Positions 19,539-32,497 of a DNA stretch of 64,000 nt are shown here, one piece after another. A program made the translations under genes and the position numbers. How positions within the stretch are numbered: position 1 is the first letter of the stretch; each line of letters opens with the position of its first letter. The notes under the pieces were generated by a model. That model was not told the origin of the DNA and searched no databases. It was given only the letters and a program-made list of their open reading frames with translations. Source of the stretch: CAYYKK01 sp046351395 (GTDB lineage Bacteria > Myxococcota_A > Polyangia > Polyangiales > Polyangiaceae); NCBI GenBank assembly GCA_046351395.1, contig JAXLYP010000007.1, forward strand, positions 1-64,000, written 5' to 3'.

Positions 19539-20496
19539 ACGTGCACCCGCTTGCGCTTCTTCGCGTTCGGGCCGCGGTCGTCCGCGGTGAGCTCGCTGAA
19601 GATCTGCTCGAGAGACCGCTGCGTCGAGGCCACCTCGAGGACGCCGATCCCCGCGCCGACGAGCGTGTGGACCGACCGCTCCACCACGTCGTCCGCGGAG
19701 CTGCCCTCGGCGAACTCCACGACGACCGCTCCGGCCGCGTCGACCGTCACCGCGGCCACGCCTGCGATCGCTCGGAGGAGCTTCGCGGCGTCCTCGGCGT
19801 CCCCTCGGATCCGGATCCGGACGTCGTTGCTGCGGGCGCCTCGGAGCTCGTCGAGCGTTCCCTCCGCGACGAGCTTGCCCCGCGCGATCACGACGGCGCG
19901 CGTGCACATCGCCTCGACCTCCGAGAGGATGTGCGTCGAGACGAGGATCGTCTGCTGGCGGTCCGCGAGCCGGCCGATGAGCGCCCGCACCTCGCGGATC
20001 TGGTTCGATCGAGGCCCGCCGTGGGCTCGTCGAGGATGAGCAACGGCGGGCTCGCGACGAGCGCGTCCGCGAGGCCGACGCGCTGCCGGTACCCCTTCGA
20101 GAGCTCGCGGATGAGCGTGCCTCTCGCCCTCGAGGCCGGCGTCCTTCACCGCGCGCGCGACCGCGTCGACCCGCTCCTTGCGCTTCACCCCCTTGAGCTC
20201 CGCTCGGAACCCGAGGTACTCGCGCACGCGCATCTCGGGGTAGAGCGGCGCCATCTCGGGCATGTACCCGATGCTCTCCCGGGCGCGGAGCGGCTCGTCG
20301 ATCACCGAGTGGCCGTTGATCCGGGCCTCCCGCTCGTCGCCCCCAAGAACCCGACGAGGATGCGCAGCGTGGTGCTCTTCCCCGCGCCGTTCGGCCCGAG
20401 GAACCCGACGACCTCGCCCTTCTTCACGTTGAACGAAATGCCTCGAACGGCGTGGAAGTCGCCATAGAACTTCGAGAGATTCCGGACCTCGATCAT
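19535..20496 (-). CDS. ABC transporter ATPase (GldA-like), with apparent frameshifts
   Basis: About 320 residues once frame is restored. ATG 20496 begins MIEVRNLSKFYG; Walker A is GPNGAGKST, the signature LSKGYRQRVGLA and Walker B LLILDEPTAGLD, with an H-loop STHILSEVEAM and an ATPase-accessory C-terminal domain. The frame changes near 20335 (GCGGGAGG, expected one more G), near 20125 and near 20015 (a missing C restores LDPNQIREV). All catalytic motifs are present across the three frames. I therefore treat it as one functional gene with sequence errors, though a real pseudogene cannot be excluded. The divergent upstream region carries the 70-75-base tandem repeat. Confidence 0.75.
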
Positions 20497-20540
20497 CGAA
20501 CGCTCGCAGCCGGTGTAGCAAAACCCCGCGCGAGCACCGA

Positions 20541-20829
20541 GAATTCCACGCCCGCCCCTGCGGGGCGTCGTGGACAGAACCTCCGAATGTCCTCGTCGCG
20601 TGGGCAGGCGACGAAATTCCCGCCCGCCTGCGGGGCGTCGTGGACAGAACCTCCGAATGTCCTCGTCGCGTGGGCAGGCGACGAGGAATTCCACGCCCGC
20701 CCCTGCGGGGCGTCGTGGACAGAACCTCCGAATGTCCTCGTCGCGTGGGCACGCGACGAGGAATTCCACGCCCGCCCCTGCGGGGCGTCGCGGACAGAAC
20801 CTCCGAATGTCCTCGTCGCGTGGGCACGC
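20541..20829. repeat. Four tandem copies of a 70-75 base unit
   Basis: Units begin at about 20541, 20613, 20686 and 20761; the marker GGACAGAACCTCCGAATGTC recurs with spacings of 70, 75 and 75 bases. Each unit contains GCCCCTGCGGGGC (a 5-bp stem) and CCTCGTCGC...GCGACGAGG, a perfect 9-bp inverted repeat in units 2 and 3. The copies are near-identical to each other and fill most of the divergent intergenic region 20497-20907. No gene is seen here; the short ORFs across it are repeat translations. Confidence 0.9.
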
Positions 20830-20907
20830 GCCCTCGGCCGTTTTCAGGAGGCGCCCTCCGAATTCCTGAGGGACGCTCGTTTCCCGCTGCGGTAAGACCA
20901 GGGGCCG

Positions 20908-21375
20908 ATGGATCAGGCGCTTCTCCGGGGGTACTTCTCGACGATCTACGAGATCATGACGCCGCAGGGCCCGCTCCGCGTCTCGCTCGACGGGGAGAAC
21001 CTGGCCGAGGTCCACGGCCTGCCGGACGTGCTGATGCGGCGGTTCGCGCTCCTCACCGCCTACAACCCGCGCTCCATGCTCCTGCCGAGGCGCGTGAACG
21101 ACGGTCGTCACCTCGTGATGCGCGACCTGCTCATCCTCGGCTGCTACCGCGTCGAGCCGTGCATGGGGTCGGACGCCGAGCCGGACAGCGTCTGGCGCGA
21201 GCCCACCTGGCTCGTCCTCGGCATGGATCGGGACGAAGCGATCGCCTTCGGGCGCGTCTTCCGACAAAACACCATCGTCTTCGCGGACAAAGGGAAGCCG
21301 GAGCTCATCATCACCGACCCCACGGCCGACGACGTCGGCCGCACGTATGGCGCGAACTTCCGAATTCGGAACTGA
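20908..21375 (+). CDS. DUF3293 domain protein
   Basis: 155 residues matching the DUF3293 pattern: an N-terminal LLTAYNPRSM, a conserved Asn-Arg pair region (RRVNDGRHL), a central WREPTWLVLGMDRDEA and a closing FGRVFRQNTIVFAD. Length is usual for the family. It is soluble and lacks a signal peptide. The biochemical function of DUF3293 is unknown. The start has AGGGG upstream and is 79 bases from the last repeat unit. Confidence 0.85.
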   Translation: MDQALLRGYFSTIYEIMTPQGPLRVSLDGENLAEVHGLPDVLMRRFALLTAYNPRSMLLPRRVNDGRHLVMRDLLILGCYRVEPCMGSDAEPDSVWREPTWLVLGMDRDEAIAFGRVFRQNTIVFADKGKPELIITDPTADDVGRTYGANFRIRN

Positions 21376-21391
21376 TGTGCGAAAACGAGCC

Positions 21392-21838
21392 ATGCACCGG
21401 AGAGCGGCTCGAGCGGCTTCCGTCGCGGCGTTCGCTTCGATCACCGCGCTCGTCGCCTGCGGCCCGTCCAAGTCCGTGCAGTGCACGGAGGTGATCGGCC
21501 TCGTCAACGACGCGACGAAGCGCCTCGAGGAGGGGCCCACGAAGGCGGACGCGACGCCCGCGGAGAAGATCGCGACGCTCCGGGCGATGGCAGCGGGGAT
21601 GTCCAAGGTCGCGGACGACCTCTCGAAGGTCGTCACGTCCGCCCCCGAGCTCAAGGATTTCTCCCTCCGCTATCAGAAGCTCGCGCGCGAGTTCGCCCGC
21701 CTCGGCAAGGAGATGGCGGACGGCGCGGAGCAGAACGACATCGAGAAGTACAACCTCGCGAAGGAGGCGCTCGACAAGGTCGCCGACGACGAGGGCCCGC
21801 TCGTGACCAACGTCAACGAGTTCTGCAAGGGCGGCTGA
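21392..21838 (+). CDS. Small helical lipoprotein
   Basis: 148 residues from ATG 21392 (a GTG at 21377 is an alternative). The signal peptide MHRRAARAASVAAFASITALVAC ends with a lipobox at Cys 23. The mature part is almost wholly helical with heptad-like Leu/Ala spacing and two Cys residues that could pair (SVQC and NEFC), giving a coiled hairpin. No known domain was recognised. Its stop lies in a 16-base palindrome shared with the convergent response regulator gene. Confidence 0.7.
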   Translation: MHRRAARAASVAAFASITALVACGPSKSVQCTEVIGLVNDATKRLEEGPTKADATPAEKIATLRAMAAGMSKVADDLSKVVTSAPELKDFSLRYQKLAREFARLGKEMADGAEQNDIEKYNLAKEALDKVADDEGPLVTNVNEFCKGG

Positions 21839-21849
21839 CGCGCGTCAGC
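21834..21849. other. Perfect 16-base palindrome over two convergent stop codons
   Basis: GCTGACGCGCGTCAGC is fully self-complementary. It contains the TGA of the lipoprotein gene (21836-21838) and the TGA of the convergent response regulator gene (21845-21847 on the minus strand), leaving only six bases between the genes. It may act as a bidirectional transcription end or a binding site. Confidence 0.7.
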
Positions 21850-22543
21850 TCGTCATGAACCGGTAGCCGACGCCCCGCACCGTGACGAGGTGGCGCGGGT
21901 TCGCCGGATCGTCCTCGAGCTTCGTCCGGAGCTGCAGGATGAAGTTGTCGATCGTGCGCGGCGTCCCGTGGTGCGACGGCCCCCAGACGCGCGCCTGAAT
22001 CTCCTCCCGCGTGAGGACCTTGCCCTTCATCTGCACGAGCGCGAGGAGGATGTCGAACTCCGTCGCCGTCAGATCGACCAGGTCGCCTCGGCGCTTCACC
22101 TCGCGCGTGCTCGGGTCGACGCGGAGCTCGCCCACGGTCACCGCGGGCGCGGGCCCCGTGCCGCGGGCGATCGCGTCGCGCCGGAGCACCGCCTTCACGC
22201 GCGCGAGGAGCTCCGCGAGGCTGAACGGCTTCGTGATGTAGTCCTCTGCGCCGAGCTCGAGGCCGAGCACCTTGTCCATCTCGGCGCCGCGCGCGCTCAG
22301 CATGATGACCGGCACCGCGTTGCCTTCGGTCCGCAACGTCCGGACGATCTCGAGGCCGTTCAGCTCGGGGAGCATCACGTCGAGGATCACGAGATCCACG
22401 CCGCTCCGCGCGCGCTCGAGGCCGACCTTCCCGTCCGCCGCGACGGCCACGGCGTAGCCCTCCGCGACCAGGTTCATCTCGAGGCCCATCGCGATCGACG
22501 GGTCGTCCTCCACCACCAGCACAGTCTTCTTCGGGGTCTCCAT
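21845..22543 (-). CDS. OmpR/PhoB-family response regulator
   Basis: 232 residues. The receiver domain has acidic residues E12-D13-D14, phospho-acceptor Asp55 (LVILDVML) and the conserved Lys in DYITKPF. The winged-helix DNA-binding domain closes with TIDNFILQLRTKLEDD and RHLVTVRGVGYRF. It starts inside the stop of the histidine kinase gene (TGATG), so the pair forms a co-translated two-component system of PhoR/PhoB layout. The signal is not evident from the neighbourhood. Confidence 0.95.
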   Translation of the reverse strand: METPKKTVLVVEDDPSIAMGLEMNLVAEGYAVAVAADGKVGLERARSGVDLVILDVMLPELNGLEIVRTLRTEGNAVPVIMLSARGAEMDKVLGLELGAEDYITKPFSLAELLARVKAVLRRDAIARGTGPAPAVTVGELRVDPSTREVKRRGDLVDLTATEFDILLALVQMKGKVLTREEIQARVWGPSHHGTPRTIDNFILQLRTKLEDDPANPRHLVTVRGVGYRFMTS

Positions 22544-23493
22544 CACGCCTGCGCGCCTTGCGCGCCCTGCGACGCGCGGTGGATGAGCAAATCGAGCTTC
22601 GAAGGATCCGTAGACAACACGATCGCAAACTCGCTGCCCTTGCCGAGATCGCTCTCTACCTCGACCTTGCCGCGGTGCGCACGCACGATGTGGTGGACGA
22701 TCGCGAGCCCGAGGCCCGAGCCGTCCTCCTTGCGCGTGAGGAGGTCGTCGACGCGGTAGAACTTGTCGAAGATCCGCTTGTGCTCGCGCCGCGCGATCCC
22801 CTTGCCGTTGTCGCGCACCGCGATCCGGATCATCTTGTCGTCCTGGCGCCTTGCGGACACGCGGATCTCCCGCGGCGCCGCGGAGTATTTGTACGCGTTC
22901 GACAGCAGGTTGACGATCGCGTCCACGATCGCCGCTTTGTCGCAGTAGACGGGCGGCAGGTCGGGCTCGACCTGGATCGCGACGTCCACGTCGTCCTTCT
23001 CGCGCGTGGGCCCGAACGCGCTCACCGCCTCGTCCACGATCTCGGCCACGCTCGTTGGCTCGAGGGTGTACGTCCGCATGCCGCTCTGCATCCGCCCCCA
23101 GTCGAGCAGCCGGTTGATGAGCTTGCTCAGGCGGTGCGTCTCCTTCTCGAGCGCCTGGATGCACCGCTCCTCCGCGACCGGGTCGCCGCGCCGGAGCACG
23201 AGCGTCTCCGTGAACATCCGGATCGAGGTGAGCGGTGTGCGCAGCTCGTGGCTCACCTTCGAGACGAAGTCCGCCTGGAGCTCGGACAGGTTGCGCTCGC
23301 GCCGGAGGTAGACCCACGCGAGGATCACCCCTGTCGCGAACGTGCCCGCGAACGTCAGAATCAGGATGCCCGTGAGGAGCTGCACCCGCCCCGACTCCCC
23401 CAGGACGAGGAGCATCACGCCGCTGATCGACAGGAGCACCGCCGGGACGATCCCGAGGTAGACGAGCAGGAGGATGATGCGCCGGTAGCCCAT
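22543..23493 (-). CDS. Membrane sensor histidine kinase
   Basis: 316 residues. Two N-terminal transmembrane helices (about 5-32 and 38-62) leave almost no periplasmic domain, so it is likely to sense within or near the membrane or through partners. The dimerisation domain has the phospho-accepting His82 in KVSHELRTPLTS. The catalytic domain shows the N box NLLSNAYKYS, G1 DNGKGI and G2 GSGLGLAI. The partner response regulator gene follows with a one-base overlap. There is no PAS or HAMP domain. Confidence 0.95.
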   Translation of the reverse strand: MGYRRIILLLVYLGIVPAVLLSISGVMLLVLGESGRVQLLTGILILTFAGTFATGVILAWVYLRRERNLSELQADFVSKVSHELRTPLTSIRMFTETLVLRRGDPVAEERCIQALEKETHRLSKLINRLLDWGRMQSGMRTYTLEPTSVAEIVDEAVSAFGPTREKDDVDVAIQVEPDLPPVYCDKAAIVDAIVNLLSNAYKYSAAPREIRVSARRQDDKMIRIAVRDNGKGIARREHKRIFDKFYRVDDLLTRKEDGSGLGLAIVHHIVRAHRGKVEVESDLGKGSEFAIVLSTDPSKLDLLIHRASQGAQGAQA

Positions 23494-23553
23494 CTCACCT
23501 CATCGTGGAGGTCGCGGCAGACCCGCACAAGGGCCGAGCAGGCGCAGCAGCGC

Positions 23554-24864
23554 TCACGGTGCGCTCACGATGCGATCCATCACGAGCGACGGCACCTCGG
23601 GCCGCGCGTCGTGGATCTCGAACGCCCCCGCGATGCGGGCGAGCGGGGTCTTGCCTTCGCTGCGGACGGACACGGTCGCGAGGACGTCGCCCGCGCGGAT
23701 CTCGTCCCCCACGACGCGCACGAGATCGATGCCGACCGCGTGGTCGACCTTCTGATCCGCGCGCGAGCGCCCGGCGCCCATCTCCACGCCCGCGAGCCCG
23801 AGCGCGAGCGAGTCGATCGCGCCGACGAACCCCGAGCGATCCGCCTTGATCTCGAGGGTGAGGGGGGCGCGCTCGAGGCGGGACGGATCCGCGACCACGC
23901 GGGGATCCCCCTTGTGCGCCTCGATCATGCGCTCCATCGTGCGCGCTCCGCTCCCGTCCTCGATCGCGCGGAGGAGCCGCGCGCGCGCCTCCTCGGGCGT
24001 CGCCGCGACGCGGCCTAGCACGAGCATCTCCGCGCCGAGCGCGAGGGTGCACTCGAGGGTGTCGGCCGGCCCGCGCCCGAGCAGGATGTCGATCGCCTCG
24101 CGCGTCTCGTTCGCGTTCCCGATCGCGCGCCCGAGCGGGACGTCCATCCGCGTGAGCAGCGCCACGACCTGCTTGCCCGATCCGGTCCCCACCTCGACGA
24201 GAGCGCGCGCGAGCTCCCGGGCGCGCGCCTCGGTCTTCATAAACGCGCCGCGCCCGACCTTCACGTCGAGCACGAGCGCGTCGATCCCCTCCGCGAGCTT
24301 CTTCGAAAGGATGCTCGCGACGATGAGGGGGATGCACTCGACCGTCCCCGTGACGTCCCGCAGGGCGTAGATCCGCTTGTCCGCCGGCGCGATCCGCGAC
24401 GTCTGCCCGATCATGCACGTCCCCACGTCGGCCACGATGCGCGCGAACGACGCTGCGTCGAGCGAGACGTCGAAGCCCGGGATGGCCTCGAGTTTGTCGA
24501 GCGTCCCTCCCGTGTGCCCGAGGCCGCGCCCCGACACCATCGGCACCGGCACGCCGCACGCCGCGACGAGCGGCGCGAGGCAGATCGAGACCTTGTCCCC
24601 GACTCCGCCCGTCGAGTGCTTGTCGACCTTCACGCCCGGGACGGCCGACAGGTCGAGCACGTCCCCCGAGTGGAGCATCCCGCGCGTCAGCGCGACCGTC
24701 TCGGCGCGATCCATCCCACGCAGGAAGACCGCCATGAGCCAGGCCGTCATCTGGTAGTCCGCCATCTGGCCGCTCGCGAAGGCCGAGAGCAGCTCCTCGA
24801 TCTCCGCGCCCGAGTGCGTGCCCCCGTCCCGCTTCTTCGCGATCAGCTCGACGATCGAACCCAT
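23554..24864 (-). CDS. deoA: Thymidine/pyrimidine-nucleoside phosphorylase
   Basis: 436 residues, the usual length. It splits thymidine, deoxyuridine or uridine with phosphate to the base and (deoxy)ribose 1-phosphate in pyrimidine salvage. The family signature SGRGLGHTGGTLDKLE occupies residues 111-126; KHSTGGVGDK (82-91) binds phosphate and substrate, and KVGRGAFMK is also present. The three domains (alpha, alpha/beta, C-terminal) are complete. Thymidine and general pyrimidine-nucleoside phosphorylases cannot be separated confidently by eye. A factor-independent terminator for the upstream gene lies 33 bases before its start. Confidence 0.9.
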   Translation of the reverse strand: MGSIVELIAKKRDGGTHSGAEIEELLSAFASGQMADYQMTAWLMAVFLRGMDRAETVALTRGMLHSGDVLDLSAVPGVKVDKHSTGGVGDKVSICLAPLVAACGVPVPMVSGRGLGHTGGTLDKLEAIPGFDVSLDAASFARIVADVGTCMIGQTSRIAPADKRIYALRDVTGTVECIPLIVASILSKKLAEGIDALVLDVKVGRGAFMKTEARARELARALVEVGTGSGKQVVALLTRMDVPLGRAIGNANETREAIDILLGRGPADTLECTLALGAEMLVLGRVAATPEEARARLLRAIEDGSGARTMERMIEAHKGDPRVVADPSRLERAPLTLEIKADRSGFVGAIDSLALGLAGVEMGAGRSRADQKVDHAVGIDLVRVVGDEIRAGDVLATVSVRSEGKTPLARIAGAFEIHDARPEVPSLVMDRIVSAP

Positions 24865-24896
24865 CCCCGACGCTTTACCACGGGGGAGATCTCCGG

Positions 24897-24930
24897 AAAA
24901 AGCGAAGGCGCGAAGAGCCTCTTCGCGCCT
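24897..24930 (-). terminator. Factor-independent terminator after the MopE/FGE lipoprotein gene
   Basis: On the minus strand AGGCGCGAAG, a 5-base loop and CTTCGCGCCT form a perfect 10-bp stem. It is followed by TTCGCTTTTT, ending in a five-T run. It lies about 40 bases after the stop at 24970 and before the phosphorylase start. Confidence 0.85.
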
Positions 24931-24969
24931 CCACTCGGTCGCTGGGACCGACGACCTACGAGCTGGTCG

Positions 24970-27787
24970 TCAGAGCGTGGGATCCGTGTTGAAGCAGCAC
25001 CTGAACCCGGTGTCGAAGAACTTGAAGTTCTGGTCCACCGAGTAGAACGTGAACGAGCACTGCGCGCCGTCCTCGCTCTGGGTGTTGAACGCGCCACCCA
25101 TGAGTTTGTACGAGTTGTTCGCCTGCTTCACGATCTCGCGCAGGTTGCCCGTCATGTCCCAGATCTGGTCGTTCGCGGACGTGTTCCCGAACTGCCCGCT
25201 CCAATCATCCGAGCACGACTTGAGGAGCGGGGAGTGGGTCGGCAGCAGGCCATCCTGGTCCCCCGTCGTCCCCGAGTCGAAGTCGAACGTCGTGCCGAGG
25301 TTGCAGAACTTCGCGGTCGCCGGCGGCGACAAGACCGCGACGCTCGTGCACGCCGCGCCGCGCGGGCTGTACCCCCACTTGCACGGGACGGTCGCGTTGC
25401 AGGCGATCTGCCACGTCGCGGTGCTGCACGCCACGCCGCCCATCGCCGCGCAGGTCTGCTCGACCTCCGTACCCGTGACGTTGAACCACGGGATCTTGCC
25501 GGTCTCGGAGCACGCCGGCGTCTTGTCGAGCGTCGTCCCCGAGGGAGCGCTCGTCCAGTAGCCGTTGCCGCTGCCCGGTGCGGTGGCCGTCGCGCTCGGG
25601 CGGCTCGCCTCGTAGCTCATGACCCACGTGGAAGCGGCGATCTTCGTGACCTTCGGCTTGTACGAGAACGCGGAGTTCGCCCCCGGCGCGTTGTTCGGCT
25701 CGTCCACAGAGCCGTCGCAGTCGTTGTCGATGCCGTCGCAGAGCTCCGTGCATCCGCCCGGAAGCGTCGTGCAGTTCGCCTTCGTCACGGAGCACTTCGT
25801 CGCCGTCGGGCCGTTGCAGATGAACGTCCCGGTTTGGCGGCACGCGCCGTCGCCGGGCGGCGGGAGTCCGTCGTCGCTCTCGCGCATCCCTTGCCGTAGT
25901 TCGGCGTGTTCTCGTTTCGCAGGCCGTCGCAGTCGTTGTCGAGCGGCGGATCCTCGCAGACCTCCTGGTTCGGGCTGCTTCCGCACCCGCCCACGCACAC
26001 GCCGGCGGGGAAGGTGCACTTCCAAGCGCCCGCGGTGCACGCCACCGTCACTTGGCTCGAGCACTCGGGGTACGGGTTGCCGGCGCTGACTCCGCAGACG
26101 CTCGCGACCGCCGGCGCGGTGAGCCCCTCGTCGATCTGGCCGTCGCAGTCGTCGTCGTTGCCGTTGCACGCCTCGGGTCCCGTGACCGTGCACGCGTACT
26201 CGCACTTTTGATCGTTGTTCAGATCGAAGTACCCCGCTTGGCACCCGTTGAACTGGCAGCCGCCCGCGACGCACGACCAGTTCGCGTGCACCGCGCCCGC
26301 GAGGCAGTTGTTGCCGCACGTCCCGCAGTTCGCGACGTCCGTCATCTTGTTCGGCTGGTTCGTGAGCGCGCCGTCGCAGTTCGTGTCGACCCCGCACGCG
26401 TCCGACGCTCCCGGCGGCGCGACGATCGAGCCCTGGCACTGTACCGTCCCGCCCACGCACGCCTTCATACCGGCCATGCACGTGCCTGGAGTGCAGGTCC
26501 CGAGCGCCTCACAGCTGTTCGGCACGGACTGGTAGGGCGGCGCGTTGCACGCTCCCACCGCGTCTGCGGGGGGTGTCATGCCCGTCTTGTCGATCGCGCC
26601 GTCGCAGTTGTCGTCCTGGCCGTTGCAAGTCTCCGTCGTGGGGCCCTGATCCCCGACGCAATTCAGCATGCCGCCCTGGCACTGCGTCGTGCCGAGGTGG
26701 CACGGGAACGTCGCGCTCACGCCGCACGCCGCGCCCGCGTCCGTCGGCGCGTCGTCCGTGAGCCCGTCGCAGTCGTCGTCCGCGTTGTTGCACGTCTCCT
26801 GGAGCTGGCCGGGGACCAAGACGTTCGCCCCCGTGCACTGCACCTGGCCGCTCACGCACGCGGTCACGCCCGCGTGCGCCGCCGTGTTGCAGACCCCGAG
26901 CGGCGAGCCGTGGCACACCTTCCCGATGTTCACGTCGCCCGACAGATCGTCCGCGTCGTCGACCTTGCCGTCGCAGTCATCGTCGATCCCGTTGTTGCAG
27001 AGCTCCGGACCCGTCGGCGTGCACTGGTACTCGCACCCGGTCGCGACGCTCTGATCGAGGTCGTAGTACCCAGGGTCGCACGCGAGGATCGCGCACTGCG
27101 TGTTGGCCGGCGTGCACGCGCCCGTCGCTGGGTGATCACACTTCGGTGTGCCGTGGATGATGACGCAATTGCCGCCGCACTTGCCGCAGTCGGTCGTGCT
27201 CGTGCAGAGGTCGACGTCCTCGTCGAAGACGCCGTCGCAGTCGTCGTCCGCGTTGTTGCAGACCGCGTCGTTGTTGGCGGACTTGACGCAGTAGTACTCG
27301 CAGCTGCCGTCCCCGTCGTGGTCGTAGTAGTCCGCCGTGCATGTCCCGGAGCACGTCCCCGGCACCTTGCCCGGATCGGGGCTCGCCGTGCACTGGACCG
27401 TCGCCGGGTCGACGTTGAGCAGCTTCGTGTAGCAGTTCGTCGAGCACGTCCCGCACGTCTTCGGGTCGTTGAGATCCAGCCCGACGACGTCGTCGACGAC
27501 GAGGTTGCAATCGTTGTCGATGCCGTCGCACACCTCGACGCCGCCGTTCGTGAGCATGCAGCCGCCGCTGCTCGACGAGCCGACCGTGGCGAAGCCGGTG
27601 GAGGTGGAGATCACCTGACCACCGCCACCGCCCGTACCCGTCGTCATCGAGCTCGCGGTCCCCGAGGAGCTCGACGTCTCACAGTTCGCGAAGCAGTACG
27701 CCTTCGTGTCGCACCCAGGGAGCGCGGCGAGGGCCACCGCGCCGAGGCCGAGGGCCCCGACGCACCCCATCCAGAAGTTCGCGCGCA

Positions 27788-27791
<4 letters not shown>
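24970..27791 (-). CDS. Lipoprotein with MopE-type repeats and FGE/SUMF1-like C-terminus (one frameshift)
   Basis: About 940 residues. ATG 27791 starts MMRANFWMGCVG; the signal ends at lipobox LPGC. A Ser/Thr/Gly linker is followed by at least eight MopE-type metal-binding repeats of the form VCNNADDDCDGVFDED, with many paired cysteines between. The last 230 residues resemble the formylglycine-generating-enzyme/SUMF1 fold: PWFNVTGTEVEQTCAAMGG, WDMTGNLREIV, YKLMGGAFN and FDTGFRCCF. The frame changes once near 25885 (between CAR and ESDDG), probably a sequence error. The start overlaps the stop of the vWA/MopE gene by four bases. Probably a secreted, Ca- or Cu-binding surface protein; enzymatic activity of the FGE-like part is uncertain. 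Confidence 0.7.
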
Positions 27792-31899
<4,108 letters not shown>

Positions 31900-32331
31900 G
31901 TGACCTGTCCCTGCGGTGCGCCAAGTTTAGGAATGAAGACACGCACCCGCAGGTTTATGGTCGCACGACCCTCCGCAGGAGTTCAACGCCCCGTCTCGGC
32001 CGCGCCAAGAATCCTGCGACATGTCGCATGGGTGCGAACCCGCGGCCTATTGTCCAGCTTGGACGAGGGGGCGCGGCACGGGCTGAAGGGCGGCCGAAGG
32101 TTCGAGCTCGACCCTGCGCCGTGGCTCAACCCTTCGAACGCCGTCTCCGCGCCGTCTCCGCGCCGTCTCCGCTCCGTCTCCGTCTCCGCATTGAGCGTGC
32201 GTTCGGTCGCGCTCGCGGCGTCAGCTCGGCGGCGTCCCGCCGGCTGGGTCCCCTTTGAATTCAACCTGGCCGGTTCTCCGCCACACGGCGAACGGGGGAG
32301 GGATCGCGTGCGGGACCGATGTGAATCTCTG
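31900..32331. other. Upstream region of the vWA gene, no coding gene
   Basis: The 430 bases between the vWA gene start and tRNA-Phe contain no credible gene. The part next to the vWA start is lower in GC and probably carries its promoter. The only structure seen is the short GCCGTCTCC tandem repeat at 32139-32190. Confidence 0.5.
32139..32190. repeat. Short tandem repeat, GCCGTCTCCGC type
   Basis: About five imperfect copies of a 6-11 base unit (GCCGTCTCC, CGCCGTCTCC, TCCGTCTCC) lie head to tail. A simple-sequence tract of this kind is prone to length change. Confidence 0.7.
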
Positions 32332-32404
32332 TGCCCAGGGACGGAATCGAACCGCCGACACGAGGATTTTCAATCCTCTGCTCTACCAACTGAGCTACCT
32401 GGGC
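32332..32404 (-). tRNA. tRNA-Phe (anticodon GAA)
   Basis: On the minus strand the 73-base sequence starts GCCCAGGTAGCTCAGTTGG, with anticodon stem AGGAT/ATCCT around TTGAAAA (anticodon GAA), T-loop TTCGATT, acceptor CCTGGGC and A discriminator. All arms pair. CCA is not encoded. Confidence 0.96.
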
Positions 32405-32497
32405 GCGGACTTTCGCGGAGCTTGCCGCCACGGACGGCGGTGCTCGGCGAAACCGACGCGCATATAACACGCACCCCGTGGCATCGCGCAACCGTCT

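Noticed and set aside
20541..20829. CRISPR array
   Set aside because: The units are near-identical over their whole 70-75 bases, so there are no unique spacers, and no cas genes are nearby.
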